Source: Sphingobium sp. CECT 9361
GTDB taxonomy: Bacteria; Pseudomonadota; Alphaproteobacteria; Sphingomonadales; Sphingomonadaceae
Assembly: GCF_918741285.1 (NCBI RefSeq)
Contig: NZ_CAKKNC010000009.1
Span: 62,001 to 126,000 of the forward strand
Direction: 5' to 3'
DNA length: 64,000 nucleotides
Positions within the stretch are counted from its first letter, which is position 1. Each line of letters starts with the position of its first letter. Positions 43,691-52,962 of this stretch are shown here, one piece after another. Position numbers and translations under genes: made by a program. The notes under the pieces were generated by a model. It was given only the letters and a program-made list of their open reading frames with translations. It ran no database searches and was not told the DNA's origin.

Positions 43691-44592
43691 AAACACCCTC
43701 CAGGAAAACGATTTCGACGTCGATGCCGGTCGGCATCTCGATCACCGGCTGGTACTGCTCGGCGCGCTCGATCAGATATTTGGAGACCATGTCGCCGGTC
43801 TGGGCGACGCCTTCGCCAAAGCCGCCTTCCAGGATGTCACCGGTCGAGAGCTTCTGGCGCTGGCCGTTGGTGGTGATGTTGGTGCCCTGGAAGACCGAGT
43901 TGGCGTTGGCGGAGAAGCCGCGACCGAACCCGCCGGCCAGACCTGCCAGGAAGGCCTGCGTGACGAGCGATCCTTCGCGCGAGACCACCCGGCCGCGCAC
44001 GCCCGTCTTGCCGCCGAAGGCGATGAAGCCCTTGACCTCGGACACGGCATAGCGGCCCCCGGGCTGCGGGCATGTCATCTTCTGGAGCTTGACGTAGACC
44101 TTCTCGCTCGAGAGATCGCCGCGCGCTGCGCCGTTGATGAGGCAGCCCTCGATCTTCGTCGTGAGCAGGCGGCCATTCTGGTAGACCGAGCGCGCCGGGC
44201 CCGTGACGCGCAGCACCACCGGCAAGGGATCGCTCTGGCTATTGACCCCGGCGCTGGCATCGACGCCGACGATGACCTTCGCGCGCGCGAAACTGTTGGG
44301 CGGCAGATAGTTGACGCTGTCGGTATAGACCGTGTTGCCCTTGGCGACCCGCGAAGCGTTTCCGCTGTCGGCCGTGGTGAAATTGACGAGCTTCACCTCG
44401 GCGGGCGAGGCAACCGGAGCGGCCCCCTGTGCGGCGCCCTGTCCGTCGGGACGCTGATAGGCCTGCGGTCCATTGGGGCCATACATCGCTGAGGGTCCGG
44501 GCGTCGGCGCCTGCGCCGTGCGCCGGTCCGCAACTTGCCGACGCAGCTGCTCGTTCTCGGCCTGATAGGCTGAGGGTCCCGACATAGACCGG
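43677..44592 (-). pseudogene. traB: traB (pilus assembly scaffold), N-terminal part deleted
   Basis: The in-family part starts SGPSAYQAENEQLRRQVADR and runs through SFARAKVIVGVDASAGVNSQ, GPARSVYQNGRLLTTKIEGC and GVRGRVVSREGSLVTQAFLA to the normal end GIDVEIVFLEGVYVRN. The missing N-terminus should contain the inner-membrane anchor and coiled coil. At about 44575-44592 the sequence is joined to traK in a different frame. An upstream frame to 44957 is open only as the traK shadow. Without the anchor the TraB ring cannot span the envelope. Confidence 0.78.
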
Positions 44593-45171
44593 GCGAAGGG
44601 TGCGCTGGCGCATCTCATATCCGTCCGCGACGGCGTTCGAATACATCGCCTGGACAAGCTCGACCGCAGCATCCTGGGGGCCAAGCTGGTTCGTGGGACC
44701 GTTCTCCGCGGACCGCTCGTTGGCGATCGCCGGGTTCGACACGAACACCTGGGCGGCCTGGTCGCCGCTGATGCGGCAGACGAACTTGTAGACATAGCCG
44801 CGCTTGCTTGTCGCGAAGAAGGAGAGCGCGGGACGCCCGAAACCATCGGGCACCGACAAATAGATATCGCCGCGCACCGGCTCGTTGACGACCGAGAAGT
44901 CGTCCTGCGGATTGCCGGTCGAGATTTTCGACACCGACGCGAATTCGTCTTCGACAAGGCTGATGCGTGTTAGGTCCTTGGCCGAGGCGGTGCAATCGAC
45001 CTGGGCGCTGTCGCTCGCCATGATCGTCTGGTCGGCAAAGGCCGGCTCGGCGATGAGAAAGAGTGCGACGGCAACGAGGCTTGCGCCAATGAAGCGGCTC
45101 GCATGGCAATAGACGCGTGTGAGGAAGGCAGTGCCGAGGGCGGCACTCCCGATGGCATAGACCGGCATCAT
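44575..45171 (-). pseudogene. traK: traK (secretin-like outer-membrane protein), 3' truncated
   Basis: A signal peptide (IGASLVAVALFLIAEPAFAD) and TraK N-terminal features (TIMASDSAQVDCTASAKDLT, VPDGFGRPALSFFATSKRGY) are present up to RPVYVGTL, then the frame runs over traB sequence as nonsense to 44239. The C-terminal third of TraK that binds TraV and TraB is missing. The start overlaps the traE stop. Confidence 0.78.
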
Positions 45172-45749
45172 TGGTCGCTCCCCTGTTGGTCCTTGGCGGC
45201 GCCGGTCTTCACCATTCCGAAGCCGACCAGCTTCAGCGACAGGCCGGAATATTCCCAGTCGTAGCGGAAGGTCCGGTTCTCGCTGGAGATGACCTTGTTG
45301 CCGACGATTGTGTGTAGCTCGCCGGTCACCTCCGAACGGAGGTTCTTGGTATCGATCTCCATCTTTTGGATGGTGAAGAACTGAGAGATCGACGAGCCGC
45401 GCTGCTCATTGACGATCTTGAGCAGGTCGGCTTTGATCTTGCCCTGCGTTCGCGGGCTCGCAATATCCAGCACCGCATTCATCCAGTATTCGAGATTTTG
45501 CGGGCTACGATCGAGCGTCAGCACGACCGTGTCGCGGGTGATCATCTCGAGATATTCGCGGCTGACACCCGCGGAGCTGATCGTCAGAGGAGAGCGCAAC
45601 ACCGGCTGCAGCACAACCTCCCGCTCACGCGACAGGCTGACGGTGAAGAGCAGCAGGGTGAGCGCGCCCAGAGCGGCTGCGGCAACGGCCAGGATGTTGC
45701 GCTGGCGCAGGATCCGCTGGCTGTTCGTATGGCTGTAGGAAAGTTCCAT
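45168..45749 (-). CDS. traE: TraE, inner-membrane T4SS protein
   Basis: 193 residues with one N-terminal membrane helix (AVAAAALGALTLLLFTVSL), then SREYLEMITRDTVVLTLDRS and RTFRYDWEYSGLSLKLVGFG, typical of TraE (VirB5/8-like). Start is one base after the traL stop. Intact. Confidence 0.88.
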   Translation of the reverse strand: MELSYSHTNSQRILRQRNILAVAAAALGALTLLLFTVSLSREREVVLQPVLRSPLTISSAGVSREYLEMITRDTVVLTLDRSPQNLEYWMNAVLDIASPRTQGKIKADLLKIVNEQRGSSISQFFTIQKMEIDTKNLRSEVTGELHTIVGNKVISSENRTFRYDWEYSGLSLKLVGFGMVKTGAAKDQQGSDQ

Positions 45750-45750
45750 A

Positions 45751-46041
45751 TCACCCCGCCATCAGTCGGAGATATGAGGGTGGCGTGGCCTTGAGACCGG
45801 TGAAGCCGGCCGGCAGATACCAATAGGCCAGGTGAAGCAGCCAGGACGTCGCCCGACCTGCCTTAGCTTTTCTGAGACCCCACCAGCCTGCACCCGAAAG
45901 AAGCATGCCAATGACGATGTGCTGAGACAGGATCCCCCAGACGAATGGAATGACCATCGCCAGGAACTCATCCAGCGTCCACAGCCCGATCAGCTCGGGA
46001 TCGTCCAGATGAGTTGGAATGACGTACTTGTCTGCTGCCAT
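45751..46041 (-). CDS. traL: TraL, small inner-membrane T4SS protein
   Basis: 96 residues: VIPTHLDDPELIGLWTLDEF, two hydrophobic segments (AMVIPFVWGILSQHIVIGML) and the end LAYWYLPAGFTGLKATPPSY, matching TraL. Located between traA and traE in the usual order. Intact. Confidence 0.88.
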   Translation of the reverse strand: MAADKYVIPTHLDDPELIGLWTLDEFLAMVIPFVWGILSQHIVIGMLLSGAGWWGLRKAKAGRATSWLLHLAYWYLPAGFTGLKATPPSYLRLMAG

Positions 46042-46102
46042 TGCACCACCCCCTCCTTGTGCCCGGGCGGAGCTGCTACTTCGCGCCAGGCCTCGGATCG
46101 GT

Positions 46103-46423
46103 TCAGATCGTCGCGGTCACGGTCGAGGTGACGATCGGAATGCCGGTGCCGGCGCCCACGCCGACACCGACGGGAATCGCGATCTGGCCCATCGAAAACC
46201 GGCCCGACGCAAGCGCGACGATGCCGCCGGCAAGGCTGAGCACGGTGATGATCTTGCCGCCCGACCCTTCGAGGAAGTCGGTGAACTTGGTGAGCGCGGT
46301 GTTGAACGTCGTGTCGGCGCCGGCGAACGCGGGCCCCGCGAAGAAGAGACAAGCGAACAGGAGTGCGGCGAGGGCGAGGATCGCCAGCTCCGCGTGTCCG
46401 CTCTTTTTGAGGACAGACTGCAT
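46103..46423 (-). CDS. traA: TraA-type pilin
   Basis: 106 residues from ATG 46423 with AAGGAA upstream; a longer frame from 46639 is non-coding. A long leader (MQSVLKKSGHAELAILALAA) leads to FAGPAFAGADTTFNTAL, the likely peptidase site, then GSGGKIITVLSLAGGIVALA and a second hydrophobic segment, as in F-type pilins. It heads the tra operon. Intact. Confidence 0.8.
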   Translation of the reverse strand: MQSVLKKSGHAELAILALAALLFACLFFAGPAFAGADTTFNTALTKFTDFLEGSGGKIITVLSLAGGIVALASGRFSMGQIAIPVGVGVGAGTGIPIVTSTVTATI

Positions 46424-46954
46424 GTGGATTTCCTTCGGTTGGAGACGCGACGGAACCGCGCCCAAGCAAAGGGTGACCAGTCGGCTCTTGGCCGAGCAAC
46501 GGGACTGCGAGCCGGCCGTTCGCGAATCGTAATTTTTTGTGTGCTTAGTTTCGGCGCGACCAACTTGGCGGGGCGCAGCGCTGCGGCTGCAGGGCGCGCT
46601 GCCCCATTTATGGGGCACCTCGTCCTCGCCTCGGGGCAACCTGCCCCAAATTGCGAAAGCCGTTAAACAGCTATAGATTCGCGGCGCGGGACTCGCGAGG
46701 TGTTAATCGATATCCTTTCGTAAACCTTCCGCAGCGCCCGACGATTACCGGGCTCCTTTCGATATGAGGCTGAGCAGGACGTGGGCAGAACCGGCGCTGA
46801 GTCCCCTGATTGTACGCTCGACATCTCCGAGCACCTTTTTTGCCTGACCACGGAAAGTCTTCGGCTTAGGTCGAACGAGACAAAGTCGTACCAAACCCTC
46901 GAATCCCTCCTGGAAGCCCGGAATGGAAGTCTTGAGCGAATCAGGGACCGCGAC
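46424..46954. other. regulatory region between the tra operon and the divergent regulators
   Basis: Contains the two GGGGCA palindromes and an AT-rich segment near 46525-46550. A GTG-initiated extension of the gene at 46955 starts at 46781, but its first 58 residues have no ribosome binding site and atypical composition. No other gene seen. Confidence 0.4.
46600..46647. promoter_or_regulatory. two palindromes upstream of traA, probable tra operator
   Basis: TGCCCCATTTATGGGGCA (46600-46617, perfect, 8-bp arms) and GGGGCAACCTGCCCC (46633-46647, perfect, 6-bp arms) repeat the box TGCCCC/GGGGCA four times, about 180-220 bp upstream of traA. The phased boxes look like binding sites for a regulator, perhaps the XRE protein at 47349. 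Confidence 0.5.
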
Positions 46955-47230
46955 ATGACCACGTTGAAAGAGCATCTGGTCGCAATTCCCACACAAGGAG
47001 ACATCCGTATCGAACTGCATATTTCTCAGACGAGCGCCGACTGCCTGGGTGAGGTCAAAGACCTTCTCAGCAAGGAGATGGACACCGATCTCACCGTCGG
47101 CGATGCCCTTTCCGTCTTGCTCTTCGACTACATGTCGGAACTGAAGGCTGCGTGGGTTTTGGAGCGACTGGACCTCGAACGGCTGATACCTGCCAGGATC
47201 GCCATCCCGCCGAGTAGCCCGCGTCACTAG
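46955..47230 (+). CDS. small protein of unknown function
   Basis: 91 residues from ATG 46955 (AGGGA upstream): MTTLKEHLVAIPTQGDIRIE, then SADCLGEVKDLLSKEMDTDL and TVGDALSVLLFDYMSELKAA. It may be a small regulator or antitoxin-like protein given its place upstream of the XRE gene and divergent from traA. An extended GTG start at 46781 is possible. Not recognised. Confidence 0.45.
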   Translation: MTTLKEHLVAIPTQGDIRIELHISQTSADCLGEVKDLLSKEMDTDLTVGDALSVLLFDYMSELKAAWVLERLDLERLIPARIAIPPSSPRH

Positions 47231-47348
47231 AAGAGTTATACCGCCTTTCAGTGATTTGGATGTTGCTCACTTTGGCCCCAACCGAGCTTGCAAATGAAGA
47301 TTCCGTCATGTTCTCTTCATCTTCCAGAAAGGTGTGGAGGGCATCTGC

Positions 47349-47855
47349 ATGCCGGAAGCCTCGGATTCGCAGTCGATCGGCACGGTTGATCCAGACTATA
47401 TTCGTCTGATCCGCGACCTGATGGCCGCGCATGATACGCCGCATCGTTCGCTCGCTGAAAAGACCGGCATCAGCAAGTCCCGGCTCGGACGCATTCTTCA
47501 TCAAAGCCCGCATAAGCGTCTGTCCATGACAGTCGATGAGCTTGAAGCAATCCTCCACGCGCTGGGAACGAATATCCTCAAAGCTTTCCTGCGCACCGAA
47601 GCGTTGCGCGACCTCGATCCTTCGGATCACGCGCGCTACGAGAGCGTGATCAATCTCGTTGGCGATATCGTGAAAGACCTCGGGCAGGAGTTGGTGAAGA
47701 CGCTCGAAAATATGAACGGCATCGACGGTACCGAGCCACAACCTCATTGGGTCGGCATTCTCCGCAACGGTTGGATCGAGGATATCGCCAAAGCCGTCGC
47801 CTTTGTCATGGGACGCCGCACCGTGATCACCCAGCGCGATGAACTCTGGCGCTGA
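47349..47855 (+). CDS. XRE-type helix-turn-helix protein
   Basis: 168 residues from ATG 47349 with GGAGGG seven bases upstream. The HTH is clear: HDTPHRSLAEKTGISKSRLG, then LSMTVDELEAILHALGT. The remaining C-terminal part (YESVINLVGDIVKDLGQELV) is helical. It is the best candidate to bind the GGGGCA palindromes and control conjugation. The end (ITQRDELWR) coincides with a change of coding strand at about 47850, so its natural C-terminus may have been cut. Confidence 0.72.
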   Translation: MPEASDSQSIGTVDPDYIRLIRDLMAAHDTPHRSLAEKTGISKSRLGRILHQSPHKRLSMTVDELEAILHALGTNILKAFLRTEALRDLDPSDHARYESVINLVGDIVKDLGQELVKTLENMNGIDGTEPQPHWVGILRNGWIEDIAKAVAFVMGRRTVITQRDELWR

Positions 47856-48301
47856 GCCAGCGCGCGAAGCGTGGGGGTCAGCGTACCGGGCGCAAAGATC
47901 AGCCAGATGTAGATCGCGTGGGGGCGCTCATCGGCTCGGCAGACCATCGTCAGGTCCGGCCGCATACCGCTGAATTGCTGATTTACGAGCGCCCAAGCCC
48001 CCCGCCGATTGAGCGGGAGATAGGCAAGGAACGCCGGTCGATCCGCTCGTTCGCCATGCTCCCCCACGAGATGAAAAATATCCGGGTTATGCGCGATAGC
48101 CGCCGCGGCAACATCGTCGGGGACCAGCCCTCGCAGATGTCTCCTCGCAACCGCCAAAGCAGCGAGCGCGTTTTCCGAGCTCGCCGGCCGTGTCACCGAT
48201 ACACGCTTCCCGCCACTGGCGCAGAGCCGCTGGACGCGCTCGGAAAATGCCATTGTGTGAAAGCCATCGATTGCCGCGGCCTGTATGTTCGCTTGGTACA
48301 T
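47850..48301 (-). CDS. unrecognised protein, probably 3' truncated, start inside a perfect hairpin
   Basis: About 150 in-family residues (MYQANIQAAAIDGFHTMAFS, then NALAALAVARRHLRGLVPDD and GAWALVNQQFSGMRPDLTMV), ending around LRALAQR at 47850, after which the frame (to 47744) is antisense to the XRE gene. The ribosome binding site AAGGGTGA and the start codon lie in one arm of a perfect 18-bp inverted repeat. The family is unknown to me; the His/Asn-rich middle HNPDIFHLVGEHGE is distinctive. Confidence 0.5.
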
Positions 48302-48338
48302 GGATCACCCTTCGTGCCTGGAAGGGTGATCCATGTAC
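48296..48338. repeat. perfect 18-bp inverted repeat with 7-bp loop covering a ribosome binding site
   Basis: GTACATGGATCACCCTTC, loop GTGCCTG, GAAGGGTGATCCATGTAC. In leftward RNA the second arm's complement places AAGGGTGAUCC-AUG in the stem, so translation of the gene starting at 48301 would be blocked unless the hairpin opens. It may also be a transcription terminator or a fold-back scar; no U-run follows. Confidence 0.7.
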
Positions 48339-48534
48339 TGGCATCGACCGGCCTTGAGGCGAGGCCATCTTTCACCAGGGCGGGCGCGCTTTTGACACAC
48401 CCATGCCGTTGGCAGCCCCATCTCATCGGGCTGATGCAAGCTTGTTCATCAAGACTCAGCAATTTCCGCCCGCGATTCGAACCGTTCAAAATCACCCAGA
48501 TTGACCGAGTTTATTGTTGATTCTGAAAGACCAC

Positions 48535-49701
48535 ATGGGCTCTCTTGGAACGAATTCTGCCCTAAGCCGGACTAGAGGAGAAAGCGGTTTGCCTACGTCT
48601 AAGAAAGCGCGAAATGGCACAAAGATACCAGGCCCGTCCGCCAAAGTTATCAAGCGCCGTCCCGAGACACGTTCTTATGCCGGCAAGAAGTCCTTTCACG
48701 AAAAACTCAAGCTGGTCGACTGGACAGACTTAGAGCTGTTTCTCGATGTGCTCGAGGCAGGCAGCCTGCGGGCTGGCGCGTCAAAGACCCGCCACGCCGT
48801 CGGAACAATCCGCCGGCGGCTGCAACGGATCGAGGATAAGCTCGGAGAGGTCATTGCCCAGCGCGGTCCCTCCGGACTGCGATTGTCATCGGTGGGCGAG
48901 CAACTTCTCCTCACCGCACGAGAGATGCGGCGAACCCGGCAGAGCGCTGAGGCAGTGCAGCCTCCCGCCGGTCAACGGGAGCGAATCCGTATCGCCGTCA
49001 CCGAGGGCCTGGGAACCTACTGGCTCATGCCTCGGCTCGTGGAGTTCCAGCGGGCCAATCCCGGTCTCGATGTCGACCTTCACTGCGATATGAGCCGCAG
49101 CGACGTCGCCGGCGGCGAATGCGATCTCGCCGTGCAACTCGAGGCACCTGCAGAAGGCACGGCTATCGTCCACCACATCGGCTGCTTGCATCTCATGCTC
49201 TTTGCTGCGGAGAGTTATCTAACCGCAGCGGGCACGCCGACATCGATCGACGAATGGCCGAACCACAAGCTCGTTTGGCAGGAAGCAGATCAGGTCGCGT
49301 CCAACCTCCTGCCCTTCATCCTGGGACGCTCGGAGGCACCTGGACTGATAGGCATAAGAACCAACAGCAGCTCCGCTCATTTTCGGGCGATCGCGACAGG
49401 CGGAGGCATCGGCATTCTTCCCACCTACGCCCGTGCGATCAGCAGACGGGTGCGCCCACTGGACCTGGACGTGCGGTTGCGCCGAGAAATACTCTGCGTA
49501 GTCAATCCCGCCAGATTCTCCTCTCCAGCGGTGCAATTGGCAATGACATGGCTGAATAGCTGCTTTGCCGGCGATATATATCCCTGGTTTCGCGACGAAT
49601 TCGTGCATCCGCAGGATTTCGAACAGGCCATCTCATCACGTCACGTCATCGGCCTATTCGAGGGTTTCATCGACAATATGTCCGCCGACGGCCCCGATTG
49701 A
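48535..49701 (+). CDS. LysR-type transcriptional regulator
   Basis: About 388 residues from ATG 48535 (a TTG at 48514 is also in frame). An N-terminal basic extension of about 60 residues is unusual; the HTH follows (LELFLDVLEAGSLRAGASKT, HAVGTIRRRLQRIEDKLGEV) and a LysR effector domain (GLGTYWLMPRLVEFQRANPG, ATGGGIGILPTYARAISRRV). Full-length, unlike the fragment at 19379. Downstream about 250 bp contain no gene I can support. Confidence 0.82.
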   Translation: MGSLGTNSALSRTRGESGLPTSKKARNGTKIPGPSAKVIKRRPETRSYAGKKSFHEKLKLVDWTDLELFLDVLEAGSLRAGASKTRHAVGTIRRRLQRIEDKLGEVIAQRGPSGLRLSSVGEQLLLTAREMRRTRQSAEAVQPPAGQRERIRIAVTEGLGTYWLMPRLVEFQRANPGLDVDLHCDMSRSDVAGGECDLAVQLEAPAEGTAIVHHIGCLHLMLFAAESYLTAAGTPTSIDEWPNHKLVWQEADQVASNLLPFILGRSEAPGLIGIRTNSSSAHFRAIATGGGIGILPTYARAISRRVRPLDLDVRLRREILCVVNPARFSSPAVQLAMTWLNSCFAGDIYPWFRDEFVHPQDFEQAISSRHVIGLFEGFIDNMSADGPD

Positions 49702-49951
49702 ATTCTCTAATCGTTCCGATCTTGAGCGTCGCGCCAGTACGTGGCGCTGATGAAGACTTGGAAATCTTGTTGTCATAGCGCAGCCTGTATACTGTGATCC
49801 TGCGGTGCTAGCGTGGTTTGGCCAATCTTACCCATAGGTGAGCGATTGTCACCGGGCGCTGCAACGCTGCGGTGCGAACTATCCAAATTGATTGCCAGAT
49901 ATGGCGGGTGCATCCGTCCCAGCCCTGCTGTCCTCGCGGATCGTCAGCATT

Positions 49952-50392
49952 TCATTTCGCCTTCAGGCGCCGAACATTGGATGTGACCCTGTTGCGGATC
50001 GGCACCATTGTATCTCTCGGAAACGTGGCAAGCTCGGCGAGAGCACCGAGGTTTCGTTCCGCCATCCGCATATAGTCGGACGGCCAGAGAATGCCGCCAC
50101 CGGTAATCTTTCCCAGATCGCGCGCATTGCCCACTGCTGCCATCTGCACCTTTCGCGCCGCAGATGAGAACGAGCGATGCAACCGGCCGTGAGCCTCGGC
50201 CCTCTCGGTTACCATGCGAGTGAGTTCTGTCGTGTTGGTAGTCCGGGCACCGTTCATCGCGTCCGATATCATCGGCAAGCGAGCGGCGAGAACGGACGGT
50301 ACATCAGCCAAGATTTCGAACATTGCGATCTGGGTCTGCACTATCGTCCACGGCCAGACCCAGATCGCAGCCGTATCCTCAAAGCTTTGCAT
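49952..50392 (-). CDS. phasin-like protein
   Basis: 146 residues, all helical and without Cys: TQIAMFEILADVPSVLAARL, MISDAMNGARTTNTTELTRM, VTERAEAHGRLHRSFSSAAR. Length and amphipathic helices resemble phasin-type granule proteins often co-located with low-oxygen stress genes in alphaproteobacteria. It lies at the edge of the FixLJ island. An internal start at 50323 is possible. Assignment is tentative. Confidence 0.5.
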   Translation of the reverse strand: MQSFEDTAAIWVWPWTIVQTQIAMFEILADVPSVLAARLPMISDAMNGARTTNTTELTRMVTERAEAHGRLHRSFSSAARKVQMAAVGNARDLGKITGGGILWPSDYMRMAERNLGALAELATFPRDTMVPIRNRVTSNVRRLKAK

Positions 50393-51069
50393 TGGCTAGG
50401 CTCCACATTGTTGCACCGCAACAACGCTTGGCCGGACGAACCGCCCCCGAGGCGTGTCTTGGTGCCCAAGCCTGTTGAATGCCTTCGAGAAAGGCGTACC
50501 AACTGGCATTGTTGTTGCCAATAGACGGCGGCTGAGATCGGGTGGGTCATGGCCTACCAGACCGTCCCGACGCAATCGTCGGCGATGCGACCGCCTGCCA
50601 TCAAGCCTCTGAAGCTCCTTTGACGGGGGAGTCCGCGCACTGTTTTTGGCGCGCTTGGAGCGATTGCGGACAGCCACAAGGCTTGAAGAGTAGCCCAAGA
50701 GGGGGGCGGCTCAGCCGTCGAAGCATCGGTCCAGCTTTGCACCAACCAGCAACGGCCTGACCAAGCATGTCCTGCCATTGCCTTCGTCTGATATGGCGTG
50801 ACCTTTCAGACCGATCGCGCCAAGCCTGATCGTCACCGCATCTCGCAACTATCGTGGAATGTGCGTAGCTGCCAATCGGCGCAGTACGTGCGGTTCGGGG
50901 TCCGAACGCGCGGCGATGTCGCAGTTGGCGCTCCTAACTTCAACGTCTTAGATGATCCCATGCCGTTACTTCTGCGGACGGGTCGGGAAATATTCTCAAA
51001 GAGTTGCGGTGAGCTGCCTGTGAGAACACTCTGCGGCATGTCCCCTTGTCGCCTGGCGAATCGAAATCG
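50393..51069. other. gene-poor stretch upstream of fixL
   Basis: Several open frames of 70-115 codons exist on both strands here but none has a ribosome binding site, recognisable sequence or consistent codon use. The last 60 bp should hold the fixL promoter. The region may contain decayed genes; nothing is assignable. Confidence 0.45.
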
Positions 51070-52962
51070 ATGACAACAACGCATCTGGCCCCGTTGCAGC
51101 GCGCGAGCCCCTTCGGTTCGCTGGCCTTCGCCCTGCTCTTCGTCCTGATCGCCACGGTGACCGCGCTGGCGCTGGAACCTCTTTTGGCCGACCGTCCGAC
51201 ATGGCTACTGCTCACGGTTGCTGTTCTTGCATCGGCATGGACACGCGGCGTGATCGCAGCGATCTTCGCCACCTTCGTTTCGGCTATCCTCGGTTTCATT
51301 CTCGTCGAGACGCCGTTTCGCGACATGGACCATCTCGTCCATGCCGCAGGCTTCGCTACGGTTTCGCTCGGGATCGTGCTGCTCACGGTTCGCCTTTCGC
51401 ATTGGCGCGAAGCCGCGCATGTGCATGAAATCGACGCCGGTGAGAAATCGCGCAGAGCACATGAGGCCGCGGAAGAATTGGCCCTTCTGATCGACGGCGC
51501 AACGAGCCTGGCCATCTACATGCTCGATGAAGAAGGCCGGGTCGCGATCTGGAACAAGGGCGCAGAGCGGATCAAGGGCTGGAAGGAGGAGGAAATACTG
51601 GGGCACAGCGCCGCCGCCTTCTATCCTCCTGAGGAGGTCGCGAGCGGTAAGCCTGAGGCGGATCTCGCTTATGCCCGTAAGCATGGCCGGTTCCAGGAGA
51701 AGTCGTGGCGGCTGCGCAAGGATGGATCCGAGTTCCTCGCCGACGTCACGATCACTCCGCTCCATGACGAGAATGGACGGCTGCGCGGATATGGCAAGGT
51801 TGTACGCGACATCACCGACGAGAAGGCAGCCGAGCGCGCGATAGAGAAGCGCGAGGCCCAACTCAACTCGATCCTCGCGACCGTGCCCGACGCCATGGTG
51901 GTAATCGATGCCGAGGGAACGATGCTCTCGTTCAGCTACGCGGCGCAGAAAATGTTCGGATATGAAGAGGCCGAGGTAATCGGCAAAAATGTTGCGATGC
52001 TGATGCCCACTCCCGATCGCGAAGCGCATGATGGCTATATCGCGCGGTATTTGCAGACCAGAAGAGCCCATATCATCGGTAGTACGCGTCGCGTCATGGG
52101 CTGCCGCAAGGATGGCACGCTCGTGCCGCACGAGTTGGCGATCGGCGAAGCGACCGGTGGCGGCGAACGGGTCTTCACCGGTTTCATGCGGGATCTGACC
52201 GAGCGGGAGGCGACTGCGGCGCACCTGAAGGACCTGCAAGCCGAACTTATCCATGTCTCGCGGGTGAGCGCGATGGGGGCGATGGCGTCGACCCTGGCGC
52301 ATGAGCTCAACCAGCCGATCACGGCGGTCGTCAACTATGTCCAGATCGCGCATGCCCTCCTTGAGGATCCCGATCCGGAGACGATAGCAGAAGTGCGTGA
52401 AGCTATGGCGGATGCTGCGTCCGAGTCGCTTCGCGCCGGGCAGATCGTTCGACGGTTGCGCGATTTTGTGGCGCGCGGTGAAGTCCAGAAGCAGGTCGAG
52501 GATCTCCCGCAACTGATCGAGGAAGCCTGCTCCTTAGGACTGGTGGGTCTCAGCCAAAACGGTATTCGAACTCGGCTCATACTCGATCCGGCGGCCACGC
52601 CCGTGCTGGCAGATCGCGTGCAGATCGAGCAGGTCCTGGTCAATCTCATCCGCAACGCTGCAGAAGCTATGGCGGAGAGCCCCGTCCGCGAACTCACCAT
52701 TGCCACCGCGCTCGAGGGGGCTGCGATGGTGCGCGTCACAATCGCCGACACCGGCCCCGGGCTTGCCGAAGAGGTGGCTTCCCAACTGTTTCAGGCGTTT
52801 CTCAGCACGAAAACCGAAGGCATGGGTCTGGGGCTGTCGATCTGCCGCACCATCATTGAGGCCCATGGCGGCAAAATCTGGGTGGACACGCCAGTCGAAG
52901 GCGGAACGCGCTTTCATTTCACATTGATGCATATCGTTTCGGAGGACCGTGATGACGGATAG
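51070..52962 (+). CDS. fixL: FixL-type oxygen-sensing histidine kinase
   Basis: 630 residues. N-terminal membrane segments (LAFALLFVLIATVTALALEP, LLLTVAVLASAWTRGVIAAI), PAS1 (about 135-250), PAS2 (about 260-375) and a kinase core. PAS2 carries the FixL heme signature: YIARYLQTRRAHIIG with the proximal His at 334, then CRKDGTLVPHELAIGEATGG where Arg matches the heme-propionate/O2 Arg. HisKA has ALAHELNQPITAVVNYV-like text (H411). ATPase boxes: NLIRNAAEAM, DTGPGL, TEGMGLGLSI. It should autophosphorylate when oxygen is low. Its 3' end overlaps fixJ. ATG 51070 preferred over TTG 51046. Confidence 0.88.
   Translation: MTTTHLAPLQRASPFGSLAFALLFVLIATVTALALEPLLADRPTWLLLTVAVLASAWTRGVIAAIFATFVSAILGFILVETPFRDMDHLVHAAGFATVSLGIVLLTVRLSHWREAAHVHEIDAGEKSRRAHEAAEELALLIDGATSLAIYMLDEEGRVAIWNKGAERIKGWKEEEILGHSAAAFYPPEEVASGKPEADLAYARKHGRFQEKSWRLRKDGSEFLADVTITPLHDENGRLRGYGKVVRDITDEKAAERAIEKREAQLNSILATVPDAMVVIDAEGTMLSFSYAAQKMFGYEEAEVIGKNVAMLMPTPDREAHDGYIARYLQTRRAHIIGSTRRVMGCRKDGTLVPHELAIGEATGGGERVFTGFMRDLTEREATAAHLKDLQAELIHVSRVSAMGAMASTLAHELNQPITAVVNYVQIAHALLEDPDPETIAEVREAMADAASESLRAGQIVRRLRDFVARGEVQKQVEDLPQLIEEACSLGLVGLSQNGIRTRLILDPAATPVLADRVQIEQVLVNLIRNAAEAMAESPVRELTIATALEGAAMVRVTIADTGPGLAEEVASQLFQAFLSTKTEGMGLGLSICRTIIEAHGGKIWVDTPVEGGTRFHFTLMHIVSEDRDDG

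Noticed and set aside
50396..50778. Two overlapping minus-strand frames upstream of fixL
   Set aside because: No ribosome binding site, no recognisable segment and composition unlike nearby genes.
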